From positions 310,001-374,000 of the forward strand of contig NZ_WESE01000003.1 in NCBI RefSeq assembly GCF_009184895.1: a DNA stretch of 64,000 bases, read 5' to 3'. Below the pieces are notes generated by a model. It did not search any database and was not told the DNA's origin. It was given only the letters and a program-made list of their open reading frames with translations. The position numbers were made by a program, and so were the translations under genes. The stretch comes from Nostocoides sp. F2B08. Its GTDB lineage: Bacteria; Actinomycetota; Actinomycetes; Actinomycetales; Dermatophilaceae. Shown here piece by piece: positions 38,137 through 46,228 of the stretch (position 1 is its first letter; every line of letters begins with the position of its first letter).

Positions 38137-39366
38137 TCAGCTCCAGCGACCGTGCAGGGCCAGGGCGCGCACGTCGCTGAGCGAGGCCACCTGGTCGATC
38201 ACGACGCGATGTGACTCGGCGTCACTGCGGGCGGCCCGGTGGTCGGCGAGCAGGTCCGGGTCGAGGCGTGACTCGGGTGCCTCGGTGACCATCGCGACGA
38301 GGTCGGCGATGACGGCGCGCTCGCGCGCCATGACGGCGACCCGCTCCTCGGCGTTCATGACGAAGTGCGCCGCGACCGCCTTGAGCACCGAGCACTCCGC
38401 CCGCGTGTCGTCGGGGACGACGAGGGCCGCCTCGTGTCGGACCAGGTCTCCGTCGCCGTACGCCGCGCGGGTCGCCTCCTCGACCGCGAGGACGAAGCGG
38501 CCGATCAGACGGGAGGTCATGTCCTTGAGCGTTGCCCGGTCCACCCGCGACCCGTCGTAGCGCTGCGGCACCGCACCGGTCGCGAGCACCCGCTCGAGCG
38601 CTTCGCCGAGCTGGTCACCGCTGAGGTCGGTCGCATAGACGCCGCCGGCGACCGCGAGCACGCCGCCGACGTCGATGTCGTCGCGAAGGCGGCGCGGGTC
38701 GAGCCGTCCGGATGCGATCGCGTCCTCGACGTCGTGCACCGAGTACGCGACGTCGTCGGACCAGTCCATGACGTCGGCCTCGAGGGCGCGTCGTAGCGGC
38801 TCGGTCCCCTCCCTGAACCACCCGAAGACCTCCCGGTCGTCCTCGTAGACGCCGAACTTCGGTGTCTCGCCCGGGCCCTCCCCGCGGCCCCAGGGGTACT
38901 TGGTGGTCGCGTCGAGACTGGCGCGGGTGAGGTTGAGCCCGGCGGGCCGCCCGTCGGTATGGCAGCGCTTGGGCTCGAGTCTGGTGAGGATGCGCAACGT
39001 CTGGGCGTTGCCCTCGAACCCGCCGATGTCGGCGGCGAGGGCGTCGAGGGCGGTCTCGCCGTTGTGACCGAACGGCGGATGGCCGAGGTCGTGCGCCAGG
39101 CAGGCGGTGTCGACGACGTCGGCGTCGCACCCGAGCGCCGCGCCGAACTCGCGCCCGATCTGGGCCACCTCGAGGGAGTGGGTGAGCCGGTTGCGGATGA
39201 AGTCGTCACTGCTCGGCTGCAGCACCTGGGTCTTGGCCGACAGGCGCCGCAGCGAGGCGGAGTGGATGAGCCGGGCCCGGTCACGCGCGAAGTCGGCCCG
39301 GTCGGCCCGTTTGGTCGCCGGGTCCTCGGTGACCCAGCGCTGCCGGTCACGGTCGGTATAGCCCAC
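38137..39366 (-). CDS. dgt: Deoxyguanosinetriphosphate triphosphohydrolase-like HD protein
   Basis: A 409-residue dNTP triphosphohydrolase family protein that removes triphosphate from deoxynucleotides. HD-domain metal ligands are visible: H63 in LTHSLEVAQ and the ACLAHDLGHPPFGHNGE block (residues 88-104). The start is GTG 39366 (GYTDRDRQRW follows), 8 nt after TAGGGT; the open frame upstream is not conserved-looking. A dgt next to dnaG is a common actinobacterial pairing. Substrate preference among dNTPs is not predictable. Confidence 0.9.
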   Translation of the reverse strand: MGYTDRDRQRWVTEDPATKRADRADFARDRARLIHSASLRRLSAKTQVLQPSSDDFIRNRLTHSLEVAQIGREFGAALGCDADVVDTACLAHDLGHPPFGHNGETALDALAADIGGFEGNAQTLRILTRLEPKRCHTDGRPAGLNLTRASLDATTKYPWGRGEGPGETPKFGVYEDDREVFGWFREGTEPLRRALEADVMDWSDDVAYSVHDVEDAIASGRLDPRRLRDDIDVGGVLAVAGGVYATDLSGDQLGEALERVLATGAVPQRYDGSRVDRATLKDMTSRLIGRFVLAVEEATRAAYGDGDLVRHEAALVVPDDTRAECSVLKAVAAHFVMNAEERVAVMARERAVIADLVAMVTEAPESRLDPDLLADHRAARSDAESHRVVIDQVASLSDVRALALHGRWS

Positions 39367-39374
39367 GTCGGCCA

Positions 39375-39380
39375 ACCCTA
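39375..39380 (-). promoter_or_regulatory. -10 element of dgt (leaderless)
   Basis: TAGGGT on the minus strand, 8 nt before GTG 39366. Confidence 0.45.
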
Positions 39381-39443
39381 CTGAGCCACACCGACGCCGC
39401 CTGGGTCGGTGACGAGCGGGGTGAGTCGCGCGCGGGCCGCGCG

Positions 39444-39680
39444 TCAGCCGCGGTGGCGACCCCGGTATGCGGTGATCACCGACGAGGGCCGGTGCCGACC
39501 GACGTAGGAACTGGTGGGAACGAGGGCGGTGAGCAGCGCATACATCCAGGACCGGCGGGCACCGCGGTGGCGACCCGGCGGGTACGTCGGGATCGTGCCG
39601 GTGCGGCGGATGGGTAGAGAGAGCGCCGGCGGCCGGAGCTCCGGCGCCGCAACCGACTCCCACGACGGTGCAAGGGCCAT
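39444..39680 (-). CDS. Small basic hypothetical protein
   Basis: A 78-residue Arg/His/Pro-rich protein with GRHRG repeats at residues 36-40 and at the C-terminus, and a short hydrophobic stretch WMYALLTALVPT. Support comes from strongly G/C-biased third codon positions, an ATG start and no competing gene. Against it, there is no clear ribosome site and no recognised family. CACTCT 6 nt before the ATG is a weak leaderless -10 candidate. Function unknown; the basic repeats could bind nucleic acid, which is a guess. Confidence 0.45.
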   Translation of the reverse strand: MALAPSWESVAAPELRPPALSLPIRRTGTIPTYPPGRHRGARRSWMYALLTALVPTSSYVGRHRPSSVITAYRGRHRG

Positions 39681-39762
39681 GGGACAAGAGTGAAGGATGT
39701 GATACGTGAGTCCCGGTTAGGCACGGATCCCGGGCGTGTCACGCCTGCGACCGGCGGCGCGA

Positions 39763-41052
39763 TCAGCCCCCGGAGATCGACAGCTCGGCCGCCGCGAGGC
39801 GGGTCCGGGTCGCCTCGTCGACCTCGGGTGAGGCCAGCCAGCCGTCGGGCAGGGCGACGACCCGCGCCGAGCCCGCCCGTCCGCGCTGGCCCTCCGCCGC
39901 CTCGCCCGGCCACGGGACAGTCGGGTCGAGGGTGTCGATGAGGCGGTCCAGCGCGGCGAGCGAGTCGACGAGCGCGAGGCTGTTGCGGACCGTCGAGCCG
40001 GCGGGGAAGCCCTTGAGGTACCAGGCGATGTGCTTGCGGATGTCACGACAGGCCCGCTCCTCGTCGCCGTAGAACTCGGCGAGATACACCGTGTGCCGGC
40101 GCATCGTCGCAGTGACCTCCCCGAGGGTGGGCTCGACGCGGACGGACTGACCGGCGAAGGCGGCCGCGAGGTCCGTGAACAGCCATGGGCGACCCAGGCA
40201 GCCACGCCCCACGACGACGCCGTCGCAGCCCGTCCGGCGGACCATCTCCAGGGCGTCCTCGGCGGACCAGATGTCGCCGTTGCCGAGGACCGGCACCGAG
40301 GAAACGGTCTCCTTGAGCCGGGCGATGGCCGTCCAGTCGGCGGTGCCGCTGTAGGCCTGGGCCGCTGTGCGGGCGTGCAACGCGATCGCGGCGACCCCCT
40401 CGGCCTCGGCGGCGCGTGCAGCGTCGAGATAGGTGAGATGGTCGTCGTCGATGCCCTTGCGCATCTTGACGGTGACGGGAACGCCGAAGGGGTCCGCCTC
40501 GCGCACCGCCGCCGCGACGATCGAGCGGAACAGGTCCCGCTTCCACGGCAGTGCCGCTCCCCCGCCTTTGCGGGTCACCTTCGGTACCGGACACCCGAAG
40601 TTGAGGTCGATGTGATCGGCCCGGTCCTCGGTGACCAGGATCCGCACGGCTGCAGCGATGGTCGCCGGGTCGACACCGTAGAGCTGGATCGAGCGTGGCG
40701 ACTCGTCGGGGTCGTGCTGGATGAGCCGCATCGTCTCCGGGGTGCGCTCGACGAGAGCGCGGGAGGTGATCATCTCGGAGACATAGAGCGAGGTCGCTCC
40801 AGAAGGCTCAGTCGCTCCAGAAGGCTCAGTCGCTCCGGACGGCGAAGCGGTCGCCACCGCGTAGACCGCAGACGCGACCGCACCGGCCGAGCCGTATTCG
40901 CGGCACAGGCGACGGAAGGCGCGGTTCGTGATCCCGGCCATCGGGGCGAGCACGACCGGCGACCCGATCGTGTGCGGCCCGATCCGCAGCGACGGCAGGA
41001 CGGGGCGGTCCGCGAGAGCCGAGGACGCTGTGGTGAGGGTGGCGACAGACAT
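39763..41052 (-). CDS. dus: tRNA-dihydrouridine synthase
   Basis: Flavoenzyme that reduces specific uridines in tRNA D-loops. The 429-residue protein has the Dus signature LAPMAGITNRAFR (residues 35-47), the NFGCPVPKVTRKGGGAAL motif with catalytic Cys, and the FMN-phosphate site GRGCLGRPWLF. Residues 71-87, between the first two conserved blocks, contain three copies of a PSGAT-containing unit from an 18-bp DNA repeat, an insertion absent from typical DusB. ATG 41052 was chosen as the start; ATG 41100 is possible. Divergent from a GDT1-type transporter gene. Confidence 0.92.
   Translation of the reverse strand: MSVATLTTASSALADRPVLPSLRIGPHTIGSPVVLAPMAGITNRAFRRLCREYGSAGAVASAVYAVATASPSGATEPSGATEPSGATSLYVSEMITSRALVERTPETMRLIQHDPDESPRSIQLYGVDPATIAAAVRILVTEDRADHIDLNFGCPVPKVTRKGGGAALPWKRDLFRSIVAAAVREADPFGVPVTVKMRKGIDDDHLTYLDAARAAEAEGVAAIALHARTAAQAYSGTADWTAIARLKETVSSVPVLGNGDIWSAEDALEMVRRTGCDGVVVGRGCLGRPWLFTDLAAAFAGQSVRVEPTLGEVTATMRRHTVYLAEFYGDEERACRDIRKHIAWYLKGFPAGSTVRNSLALVDSLAALDRLIDTLDPTVPWPGEAAEGQRGRAGSARVVALPDGWLASPEVDEATRTRLAAAELSISGG
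40794..40847. repeat. In-frame 18-bp tandem repeat inside dus
   Basis: Two identical 18-bp units TCGCTCCAGAAGGCTCAG (40794-40811, 40812-40829) and a diverged third (40830-40847). They keep the reading frame and encode an EPSGAT repeat. Confidence 0.85.
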
Positions 41053-41116
41053 GACCGCATCAGTGTCGCATCGTCCGTGGCCGGTCCCGACGCCGACCAT
41101 CTATCGGCCTGCTGCG

Positions 41117-41122
41117 TAGACT
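41117..41122 (+). promoter_or_regulatory. -10 element of the GDT1-type transporter gene (leaderless)
   Basis: TAGACT is 6 nt before GTG 41129. Confidence 0.55.
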
Positions 41123-41128
41123 CCCTGC

Positions 41129-41716
41129 GTGCTCTCCCCCGCTCTCGTCGCCGCCGGCGTCGTCTTCCTCGCCGAGCTCGGCGACAAGAGCCAGCTGATG
41201 GCGCTGGCCATGGCCGCGAAGCATCGAGCGCGGGACGTCTTCATCGGGATGTTCTTCGCGATCCTGCTGATGTTCGCGATCGCCGTAGGCCTCGGGGCGA
41301 TCCTCGGAACCGTGCTCGACGAGTACAGCGACGTCGTGGCCATCGTGGCGGGCCTGATCTTCCTCGGATTCGCCGTGTGGACGCTGCGCGACGCCGACGA
41401 TGACGAGGAGGCCGTCGACACGCTGTCCCCGACGGCGGGGAGCCGCACCGTCATCACCGCGTCGTTCAGCGCGTTCGTCGTCGCCGAGCTCGGCGACAAG
41501 ACCCAGCTCGCCAGCGCCACCCTGGCCGTCAGGGACGGCTTCTGGCCGGTATACATCGGCAGCGTCGTCGGCGAGGTCGCCGCGATCGGTCTGGCGATCA
41601 TGATCGGCGCGGTCGCCGGGCGCCACCTGCCCGAGCGGCTCATCCGCTACGGCGCCGCAGCCCTGTTCGCCGTCTTCGGCCTCATCATGATCATCCAGGG
41701 TCTGCGCGGTGTCTGA
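41129..41716 (+). CDS. UPF0016/GDT1-family transporter, probable Mn2+ exporter
   Basis: A 195-residue membrane protein with six helices in two halves, each carrying the family motif: ELGDKSQ (residues 16-22) and ELGDKTQ (120-126). The halves are joined by an acidic loop. Bacterial members characterised elsewhere (MneA/MneP) export Mn2+; eukaryotic ones move Ca2+/Mn2+. GTG 41129 is 6 nt after TAGACT. Its stop lies inside the start of the rhodanese gene (8-nt overlap), so the two are coupled. Metal specificity is inferred from the family only. Confidence 0.9.
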   Translation: MLSPALVAAGVVFLAELGDKSQLMALAMAAKHRARDVFIGMFFAILLMFAIAVGLGAILGTVLDEYSDVVAIVAGLIFLGFAVWTLRDADDDEEAVDTLSPTAGSRTVITASFSAFVVAELGDKTQLASATLAVRDGFWPVYIGSVVGEVAAIGLAIMIGAVAGRHLPERLIRYGAAALFAVFGLIMIIQGLRGV

Positions 41717-42560
41717 GCCCGCGAGCCCGCTCATCTCGGCCGAGGCGCTTGCGAAGCGGCTCGACCGGGTGCGGGTCCTCGATGTCCAGTACGCCCTCAC
41801 GGGGACCCCGGGCGAGGAGCTGTACGCGGTGGCCCACCTCCCCGGAGCCCCGCATCTCGACCTCGACCGGGTCCTCGCCGACCCGCCCGGGTCCCGTGGC
41901 CGGCACCCCCTCCCCGCGGTCGAACGGCTGCAGGACGGACTGCGAGCAGCCGGGCTGCATGACGACTCGTCGGTCGTGGTCTATGACCAGCGGACCTCAC
42001 TCGGCGCGGCGCGGGCCTGGTGGGTGCTGCGCTGGGCCGGGCTGCAGGACGTGCGGGTTCTCGACGGTGGACTGGCGGCGTGGGTGCGGGACGGTGGGGC
42101 GACGACCGACGCGCTGCCGGAGGTCGCGCAGGGCACGGTCACGGTGCGGCCGGGCGCGCTGCCCGTGCTGGCGGCGGACGACGTGTCCGCCTTCGTGGAC
42201 AGCGGTGGGCTGGTGCTCGACGCCAGGACCCCGGAGCGCTTCCGTGGTGAGAGCGAGCCCATCGACCGCGAGGGCGGCCACATCCCCGGGTCCGTCAACC
42301 TGCCTATCGCCGAGCTGCTGGGTCCCGACGGGACCTTCGCTTCGCCCGAGGCGATCCGGGCCGCAGCCGGTGCCCACCGCATACCTCTGGGTCGCGGCGG
42401 AGCCGCGCCGACTCTGGGCACCTCGTGCGGCTCGGGGATCACGGCCTGCCAGCTGACCTTGGCGCTCCGCACCGCCGGGATCGAGTCGGTTCCCTATATC
42501 GGCTCGTGGTCGGAGTGGATCGCGGACCCGACGCGACCTCGCGCCCTCGGGGACGCCTAG
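41709..42560 (+). CDS. sseA: Thiosulfate sulfurtransferase (rhodanese)
   Basis: Two rhodanese domains in 283 residues. The N-terminal one is inactive and the C-terminal one holds the persulfide-forming C240 in the loop TSCGSGITA. Moves sulfane sulfur to thiol acceptors; a mercaptopyruvate enzyme is possible, but the loop does not decide it. The GTG start overlaps the transporter gene by 8 nt. Its TAG stop is the beginning of the -10 of the next gene. Confidence 0.9.
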   Translation: MSEPASPLISAEALAKRLDRVRVLDVQYALTGTPGEELYAVAHLPGAPHLDLDRVLADPPGSRGRHPLPAVERLQDGLRAAGLHDDSSVVVYDQRTSLGAARAWWVLRWAGLQDVRVLDGGLAAWVRDGGATTDALPEVAQGTVTVRPGALPVLAADDVSAFVDSGGLVLDARTPERFRGESEPIDREGGHIPGSVNLPIAELLGPDGTFASPEAIRAAAGAHRIPLGRGGAAPTLGTSCGSGITACQLTLALRTAGIESVPYIGSWSEWIADPTRPRALGDA

Positions 42561-42563
42561 AAT
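42558..42563 (+). promoter_or_regulatory. -10 element of the 96-residue membrane protein gene, overlapping the sseA stop
   Basis: TAGAAT is 7 nt before GTG 42571. Its TAG is the stop codon of sseA. Confidence 0.6.
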
Positions 42564-42570
42564 CGGGCCC

Positions 42571-42861
42571 GTGCCCAGCCTCCGCGAGTCGATCGAGTCC
42601 GCCAGCTACCCCCTGGTCAAGCGTCTGTCGGAGTGGCCGAAGTGGGCGCCGTTCCTGCTCATCCTCGGCCTCATGGTCGCCGGGGTCCTCATCCCCTCCG
42701 TCGGCTGGGTGCTCATCGCCGTGGTCGCGGTCTTCCTCACGTGGCTGCTGTACCTCGGTTGGCCCCGGTTCAGCGCCGTCGACCGGTTCATGCGCATCGC
42801 CGTCATCGCGCTCGTGGTCGTAGCGGCGGTCACCCGAGCCAATCCCCGGACCGGCGCCTGA
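42571..42861 (+). CDS. Small hypothetical membrane protein
   Basis: A 96-residue protein with three hydrophobic segments (about residues 26-43, 45-64 and 75-88), a basic/aromatic N-terminus (YPLVKRLSEWPKW) and a short polar C-terminus. Similar small membrane proteins are common in actinobacteria but I cannot name a function. The start is GTG 42571, 7 nt after an excellent -10 TAGAAT, so it has its own promoter although it follows sseA closely. Ends 6 nt before the first Zur-type box. Confidence 0.78.
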   Translation: MPSLRESIESASYPLVKRLSEWPKWAPFLLILGLMVAGVLIPSVGWVLIAVVAVFLTWLLYLGWPRFSAVDRFMRIAVIALVVVAAVTRANPRTGA

Positions 42862-42867
42862 CGATTT

Positions 42868-42904
42868 TGACAATCATTCTCAACGCGAGCGAGAATGATT
42901 CTCA
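42868..42904 (+). promoter_or_regulatory. Two Zur-type boxes and the znuA promoter
   Basis: Two 15-bp 7-1-7 palindromes, TGACAATCATTCTCA (42868-42882) and CGAGAATGATTCTCA (42890-42904), flank a perfect longer dyad ATCATTCTC/GAGAATGAT. TTGACA (42867-42872) and GAGAAT (42891-42896) form a -35/-10 pair 18 nt apart whose transcription start would fall at the znuA ATG 42904. Zinc-loaded Zur on these boxes would block the promoter. The znuA and zur genes next to it make this assignment strong. Confidence 0.8.
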
Positions 42905-43899
42905 TGAACCGCACGTTCGGCGCCCTCGCCATCGCCCTCGCCGGATCGCTCGCCGCCTGCAGCTCGGACCCAGCCGCGTCCGGGCCTGAGGCCGAGGGAA
43001 CGACGACCACGGAGCCTTCGGCTGGGCCGGCCCCGGTGGAGCCGACCCTCGAGGTGAGCGCGGCCTTCTACCCGATCGAGCTCGCGGTGCAGCGCATCGG
43101 CGGGGACCGGGTCGCGGTGAGCACCCTGACCCAGCCGGGTGCCGACCCCCACGACGCCGAGCTGACTCCGAGGCAGGTGGCCGAGCTGGGCGAGACCGAC
43201 CTCGTCGTCTTCCTCTCCGACTTCCAGCCCGCGGTCGACGACGCCGTGTCGACGGTCGCAGCGGACTCCGCCCTCGAGGTCGGCGAGTTCGCCGACCTCA
43301 TGGTGATGGCCGAGGACGACGGACACGACCACAGCGGCGAGACGGAGGAGGAACACGCCGAGCACTCCCACGAGGGCGGCACCGACCCGCACTTCTGGCT
43401 CGACCCGATCCGCTACGCAGCGGTCGCCCAGGCGGTCGCGAACCGACTGGTGGAGCTGGACCCGGACGGCGTATCCACGTACGAGGCAGGACTCGCGGAC
43501 TTCACCGACGAGCTCACGGCGATCGACGACGAGTTCGCCGCGGGACTGGAGACGTGCACCTCCCGCGACCTGGTCACCGGGCATGCGGCCTTCGGCTACC
43601 TCGCCGACCGCTACGACCTGCGCCAGAAGGGCATCGCCGGACTCACGCCGGAGAGCGAGCCGACCGCGGCCCAGATCCGCGACCTCGTCGAGCACGTCCG
43701 CGAGACCGGCGTGACGACTGTGTATGCGGAGACGCTCGTCGACCCCTCCCTCGCGGAGACGATCGCGCGCGAAGCCGATGCCGAGGTCCGCGTCCTCGAT
43801 CCCATCGAGGGCCTGACGGACGCCTCGGCCGGGACCGACTACTTTGAGATCATGCGCGCCAATTTGCAGACACTCCGCGAGGGTCAGGATTGCTCCTGA
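42904..43899 (+). CDS. znuA: Zinc-binding lipoprotein of the ZnuABC system
   Basis: A 331-residue cluster A-I metal-binding lipoprotein: lipobox SLAAC with C19, first metal His in GADPHDAEL, a His/Glu-rich flexible loop (DDGHDHSGETEEEHAEHSHE) and DPHFWLDP with the second His. The His-rich loop is typical of zinc rather than manganese proteins. ATG 42904 ends the second Zur box; ATG 42895 in the same frame is possible but would lie upstream of the predicted transcription start. First gene of znuA-znuC-znuB-zur. Confidence 0.93.
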   Translation: MNRTFGALAIALAGSLAACSSDPAASGPEAEGTTTTEPSAGPAPVEPTLEVSAAFYPIELAVQRIGGDRVAVSTLTQPGADPHDAELTPRQVAELGETDLVVFLSDFQPAVDDAVSTVAADSALEVGEFADLMVMAEDDGHDHSGETEEEHAEHSHEGGTDPHFWLDPIRYAAVAQAVANRLVELDPDGVSTYEAGLADFTDELTAIDDEFAAGLETCTSRDLVTGHAAFGYLADRYDLRQKGIAGLTPESEPTAAQIRDLVEHVRETGVTTVYAETLVDPSLAETIAREADAEVRVLDPIEGLTDASAGTDYFEIMRANLQTLREGQDCS

Positions 43900-43932
43900 C
43901 GGGCCTCCTGCGATGACCGGACACCGTCGACC

Positions 43933-44742
43933 ATGACACCTTCCACGCTCGTCCTGCGCGACGCGGCCTTCGGCTATGCCGACCGCCGAGTCGTCGCGGG
44001 CGTGTCGCTGACGGTGGAGCCGGGCGACGTAGTCGCTCTCCTCGGCCCCAACGGCTCCGGCAAGTCGACGATCGTCCGTGGGGTGCTCGGTCTGGCGGAG
44101 CATCTCGGCGGGGAGGTCGAGGTGCTGGGCACACCGCTCGCGCAGCTGTCGGACCGCACGTCGATCGGCTACGTCCCGCAACACCACTCCCTGTCCACCT
44201 CGGTTTCGGCCACCGTCCGCGAAGTCGTCGCCTGCGGGCGACTCCCCCACCGCCCGTGGTGGCGCCGCGCGGGCGCCGAGGATCGGCGCCTCGTCGACGA
44301 GGCGATCGAGACGGTCGGTCTGACGGACCGGGCCCGCGAGGAGGTCAGCCATCTTTCCGGCGGCCAGCAGCGCCGGGTGCTCATCGCTCGCGCGCTCGCC
44401 GCCCAGCCCTCGGTCCTGCTCATGGACGAGCCCACGGCGGGGGTCGACACGGCGAACCAGCACATCCTCGCCGACGTCCTCGGTCGCCTTGCCGCGACGG
44501 GTACGACGATGCTCATCGTGACCCACGAGCTCGACGCCGTGCGCGACATCGTGTCAAGGGTCGTATGCGTGAGCGCAGGCCACATCGACTTCGACGGGAC
44601 CAGCGCCGAGTACGCACTGCACACGTCCGCGCATGCCATCGGCTCCGACCACCACCACATCGACGAGGACGTCGTCCGCGTCCCTTCGACCCCTCCCGGA
44701 TCCGGTCCTCTGGACTCGGCCACGACCCGTTCGACGGCCTGA
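43933..44742 (+). CDS. znuC: Zinc ABC transporter ATP-binding protein
   Basis: A 269-residue ATPase with Walker A GPNGSGKST (residues 38-46), signature LSGGQQRRV, Walker B LLMDEPTAGVD and switch His VTHELD. The C-terminal ~50 residues add a His motif (SDHHHIDEDV). Starts 33 nt after znuA. Confidence 0.93.
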   Translation: MTPSTLVLRDAAFGYADRRVVAGVSLTVEPGDVVALLGPNGSGKSTIVRGVLGLAEHLGGEVEVLGTPLAQLSDRTSIGYVPQHHSLSTSVSATVREVVACGRLPHRPWWRRAGAEDRRLVDEAIETVGLTDRAREEVSHLSGGQQRRVLIARALAAQPSVLLMDEPTAGVDTANQHILADVLGRLAATGTTMLIVTHELDAVRDIVSRVVCVSAGHIDFDGTSAEYALHTSAHAIGSDHHHIDEDVVRVPSTPPGSGPLDSATTRSTA

Positions 44743-44753
44743 ATGAGGGTGAG

Positions 44754-45785
44754 ATGACCGAGATCCTCGCCTTCGAATTCATGCGCAACGCACTGATCGG
44801 TGCGGTGCTCGTCGGCTTTGCGGCGCCACTCGTCGGCATCTTCCTCGTCCAGCGCCGGATGTCCCTCATCGGTGACGGCATGGGCCATGTCGCGCTCGCG
44901 GGGGTCGCCGTGGGTGTCCTGACCGGCACGCAGCCGGTCTTCACGGCACTCGTCGCGGCGGTCCTGGCGGCGATCGCCATCGAGCTGCTCAGGATGCGCG
45001 GCGGCACCTCGGGGGACGTCGCTCTGGCCGTGATGTTCTACGGCGGGATCGCGGGTGGGGTCGTCCTGATCAGCCAGTCGACGGCCTCGGCCGCCAACCT
45101 GACCGGCTACCTGTTCGGCGCCATCCTGACGACGACCCGGGCGGACCTCGTCGCGTTCGCCGTGCTCAGCGTCGTCGTCGTCGGGACGGCGACGGTCCTG
45201 CGCCAGCGGCTCTTCGCTGTCGCCATCGACGAGGAGTACGCACGGGCCACCGGCCTGCGGGTCACGGCCCTCAACCTCACGCTGGCCGTCCTCACCGCGG
45301 TGACGGTCGTCGTCTCGATGCGCATCGTCGGTCTTCTGCTCATCAGCGCCCTGATGATCCTGCCGAACGCGACCGCGCAGCGGCTCGGCCGGAGCTTCGC
45401 CTCGACGATCCGCTGGGCGGCCGCCATCGGCGTGGGCGCCGCGATCTCCGGCGTCGTCGTCTCGTTCTACGCGGAGACCCCCTCCGGAGGCACGATCGTG
45501 CTCATCCTCATCGCGGTGTTCATCGTGACGGCCGTCGCCAGTGCGGTCGTGACGCGGGTGCGTTCCCGCACGCGGCGTCATCCCGGACGGCACGACCACG
45601 AGCACGGCCCCGGCTGCGGTCATGAGCCGGTGCGCCACGGCGACCACGTCGACTACCTTCATGACGGGCACCGTCACGCCGCTCACCAAGGTCACTACGA
45701 CGAGCACGGTGACCACGCCACCCACATCGACCACGGCCGGCACGACACCGACGACAAGCACGGAGAGCTGTCCCGATCCTCATGA
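44754..45785 (+). CDS. znuB: Zinc ABC transporter permease with a His-rich tail
   Basis: A 343-residue ABC-3 permease with eight or nine membrane helices up to about residue 270, including the GDGMGHVALAGVAVG stretch near the start. The last ~70 residues form a soluble tail with about 18 histidines plus Asp/Glu (HDHEHGPGCGHE, LHDGHRHAAHQGHYDEHGDH). This probably buffers or senses Zn2+ on the cytoplasmic side. ATG 44754 follows GAGGGTGAG, 11 nt after znuC. Its stop overlaps the zur start (ATGA). Confidence 0.93.
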   Translation: MTEILAFEFMRNALIGAVLVGFAAPLVGIFLVQRRMSLIGDGMGHVALAGVAVGVLTGTQPVFTALVAAVLAAIAIELLRMRGGTSGDVALAVMFYGGIAGGVVLISQSTASAANLTGYLFGAILTTTRADLVAFAVLSVVVVGTATVLRQRLFAVAIDEEYARATGLRVTALNLTLAVLTAVTVVVSMRIVGLLLISALMILPNATAQRLGRSFASTIRWAAAIGVGAAISGVVVSFYAETPSGGTIVLILIAVFIVTAVASAVVTRVRSRTRRHPGRHDHEHGPGCGHEPVRHGDHVDYLHDGHRHAAHQGHYDEHGDHATHIDHGRHDTDDKHGELSRSS

Positions 45786-46213
45786 CCGACCTGACCTCGA
45801 CGAAGCCCATGTCCTCGTCTCAGCCCGCGACCGAGCCTCGGCGCGTCACGCGTCAGCGGGCTGCCCTGGCGACGGCTCTGGACCGGACCGATGAGTTCCT
45901 CTCGGCGCAGGAGCTCCATGCCCGTCTGTCCCAAGGGGGCACGAGGGTCGGTCTGGCCACCGTGTACCGCAACCTGCAGGCGATGGCCGCCGACGGCGAG
46001 ATCGACGTGCTGCGGACCGACGACGGCGAGTCCGTCTACCGGGCCTGTTCGACGGGCCACCACCACCACCTTGTCTGCCGTGACTGCGGCCGGACGGTGG
46101 AGATCGACGGGCCGGCCGTCGAGCGCTGGGCCGCGACGGTCAGCGCCGCGCACGGCTTCACCGACGTCACCCACACCGTCGAGATCTTCGGCCGCTGCGC
46201 AGACTGCGCCTGA
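45782..46213 (+). CDS. zur: Zinc uptake regulator, Fur family
   Basis: A 143-residue Fur-family repressor: winged helix in residues 20-85 (GLATVYRNLQAMAADGEID) and a dimer domain with HHHHLVCRDCGR and C-terminal CADC, the two CxxC pairs of the structural zinc site. It is the last gene of the zinc operon and presumably represses it through the two boxes before znuA. The start overlaps znuB by 4 nt. Clustering with znuACB separates it from Fur or PerR. Confidence 0.93.
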   Translation: MTDLTSTKPMSSSQPATEPRRVTRQRAALATALDRTDEFLSAQELHARLSQGGTRVGLATVYRNLQAMAADGEIDVLRTDDGESVYRACSTGHHHHLVCRDCGRTVEIDGPAVERWAATVSAAHGFTDVTHTVEIFGRCADCA

Positions 46214-46228
46214 GAGCCCGAAGCCCCG

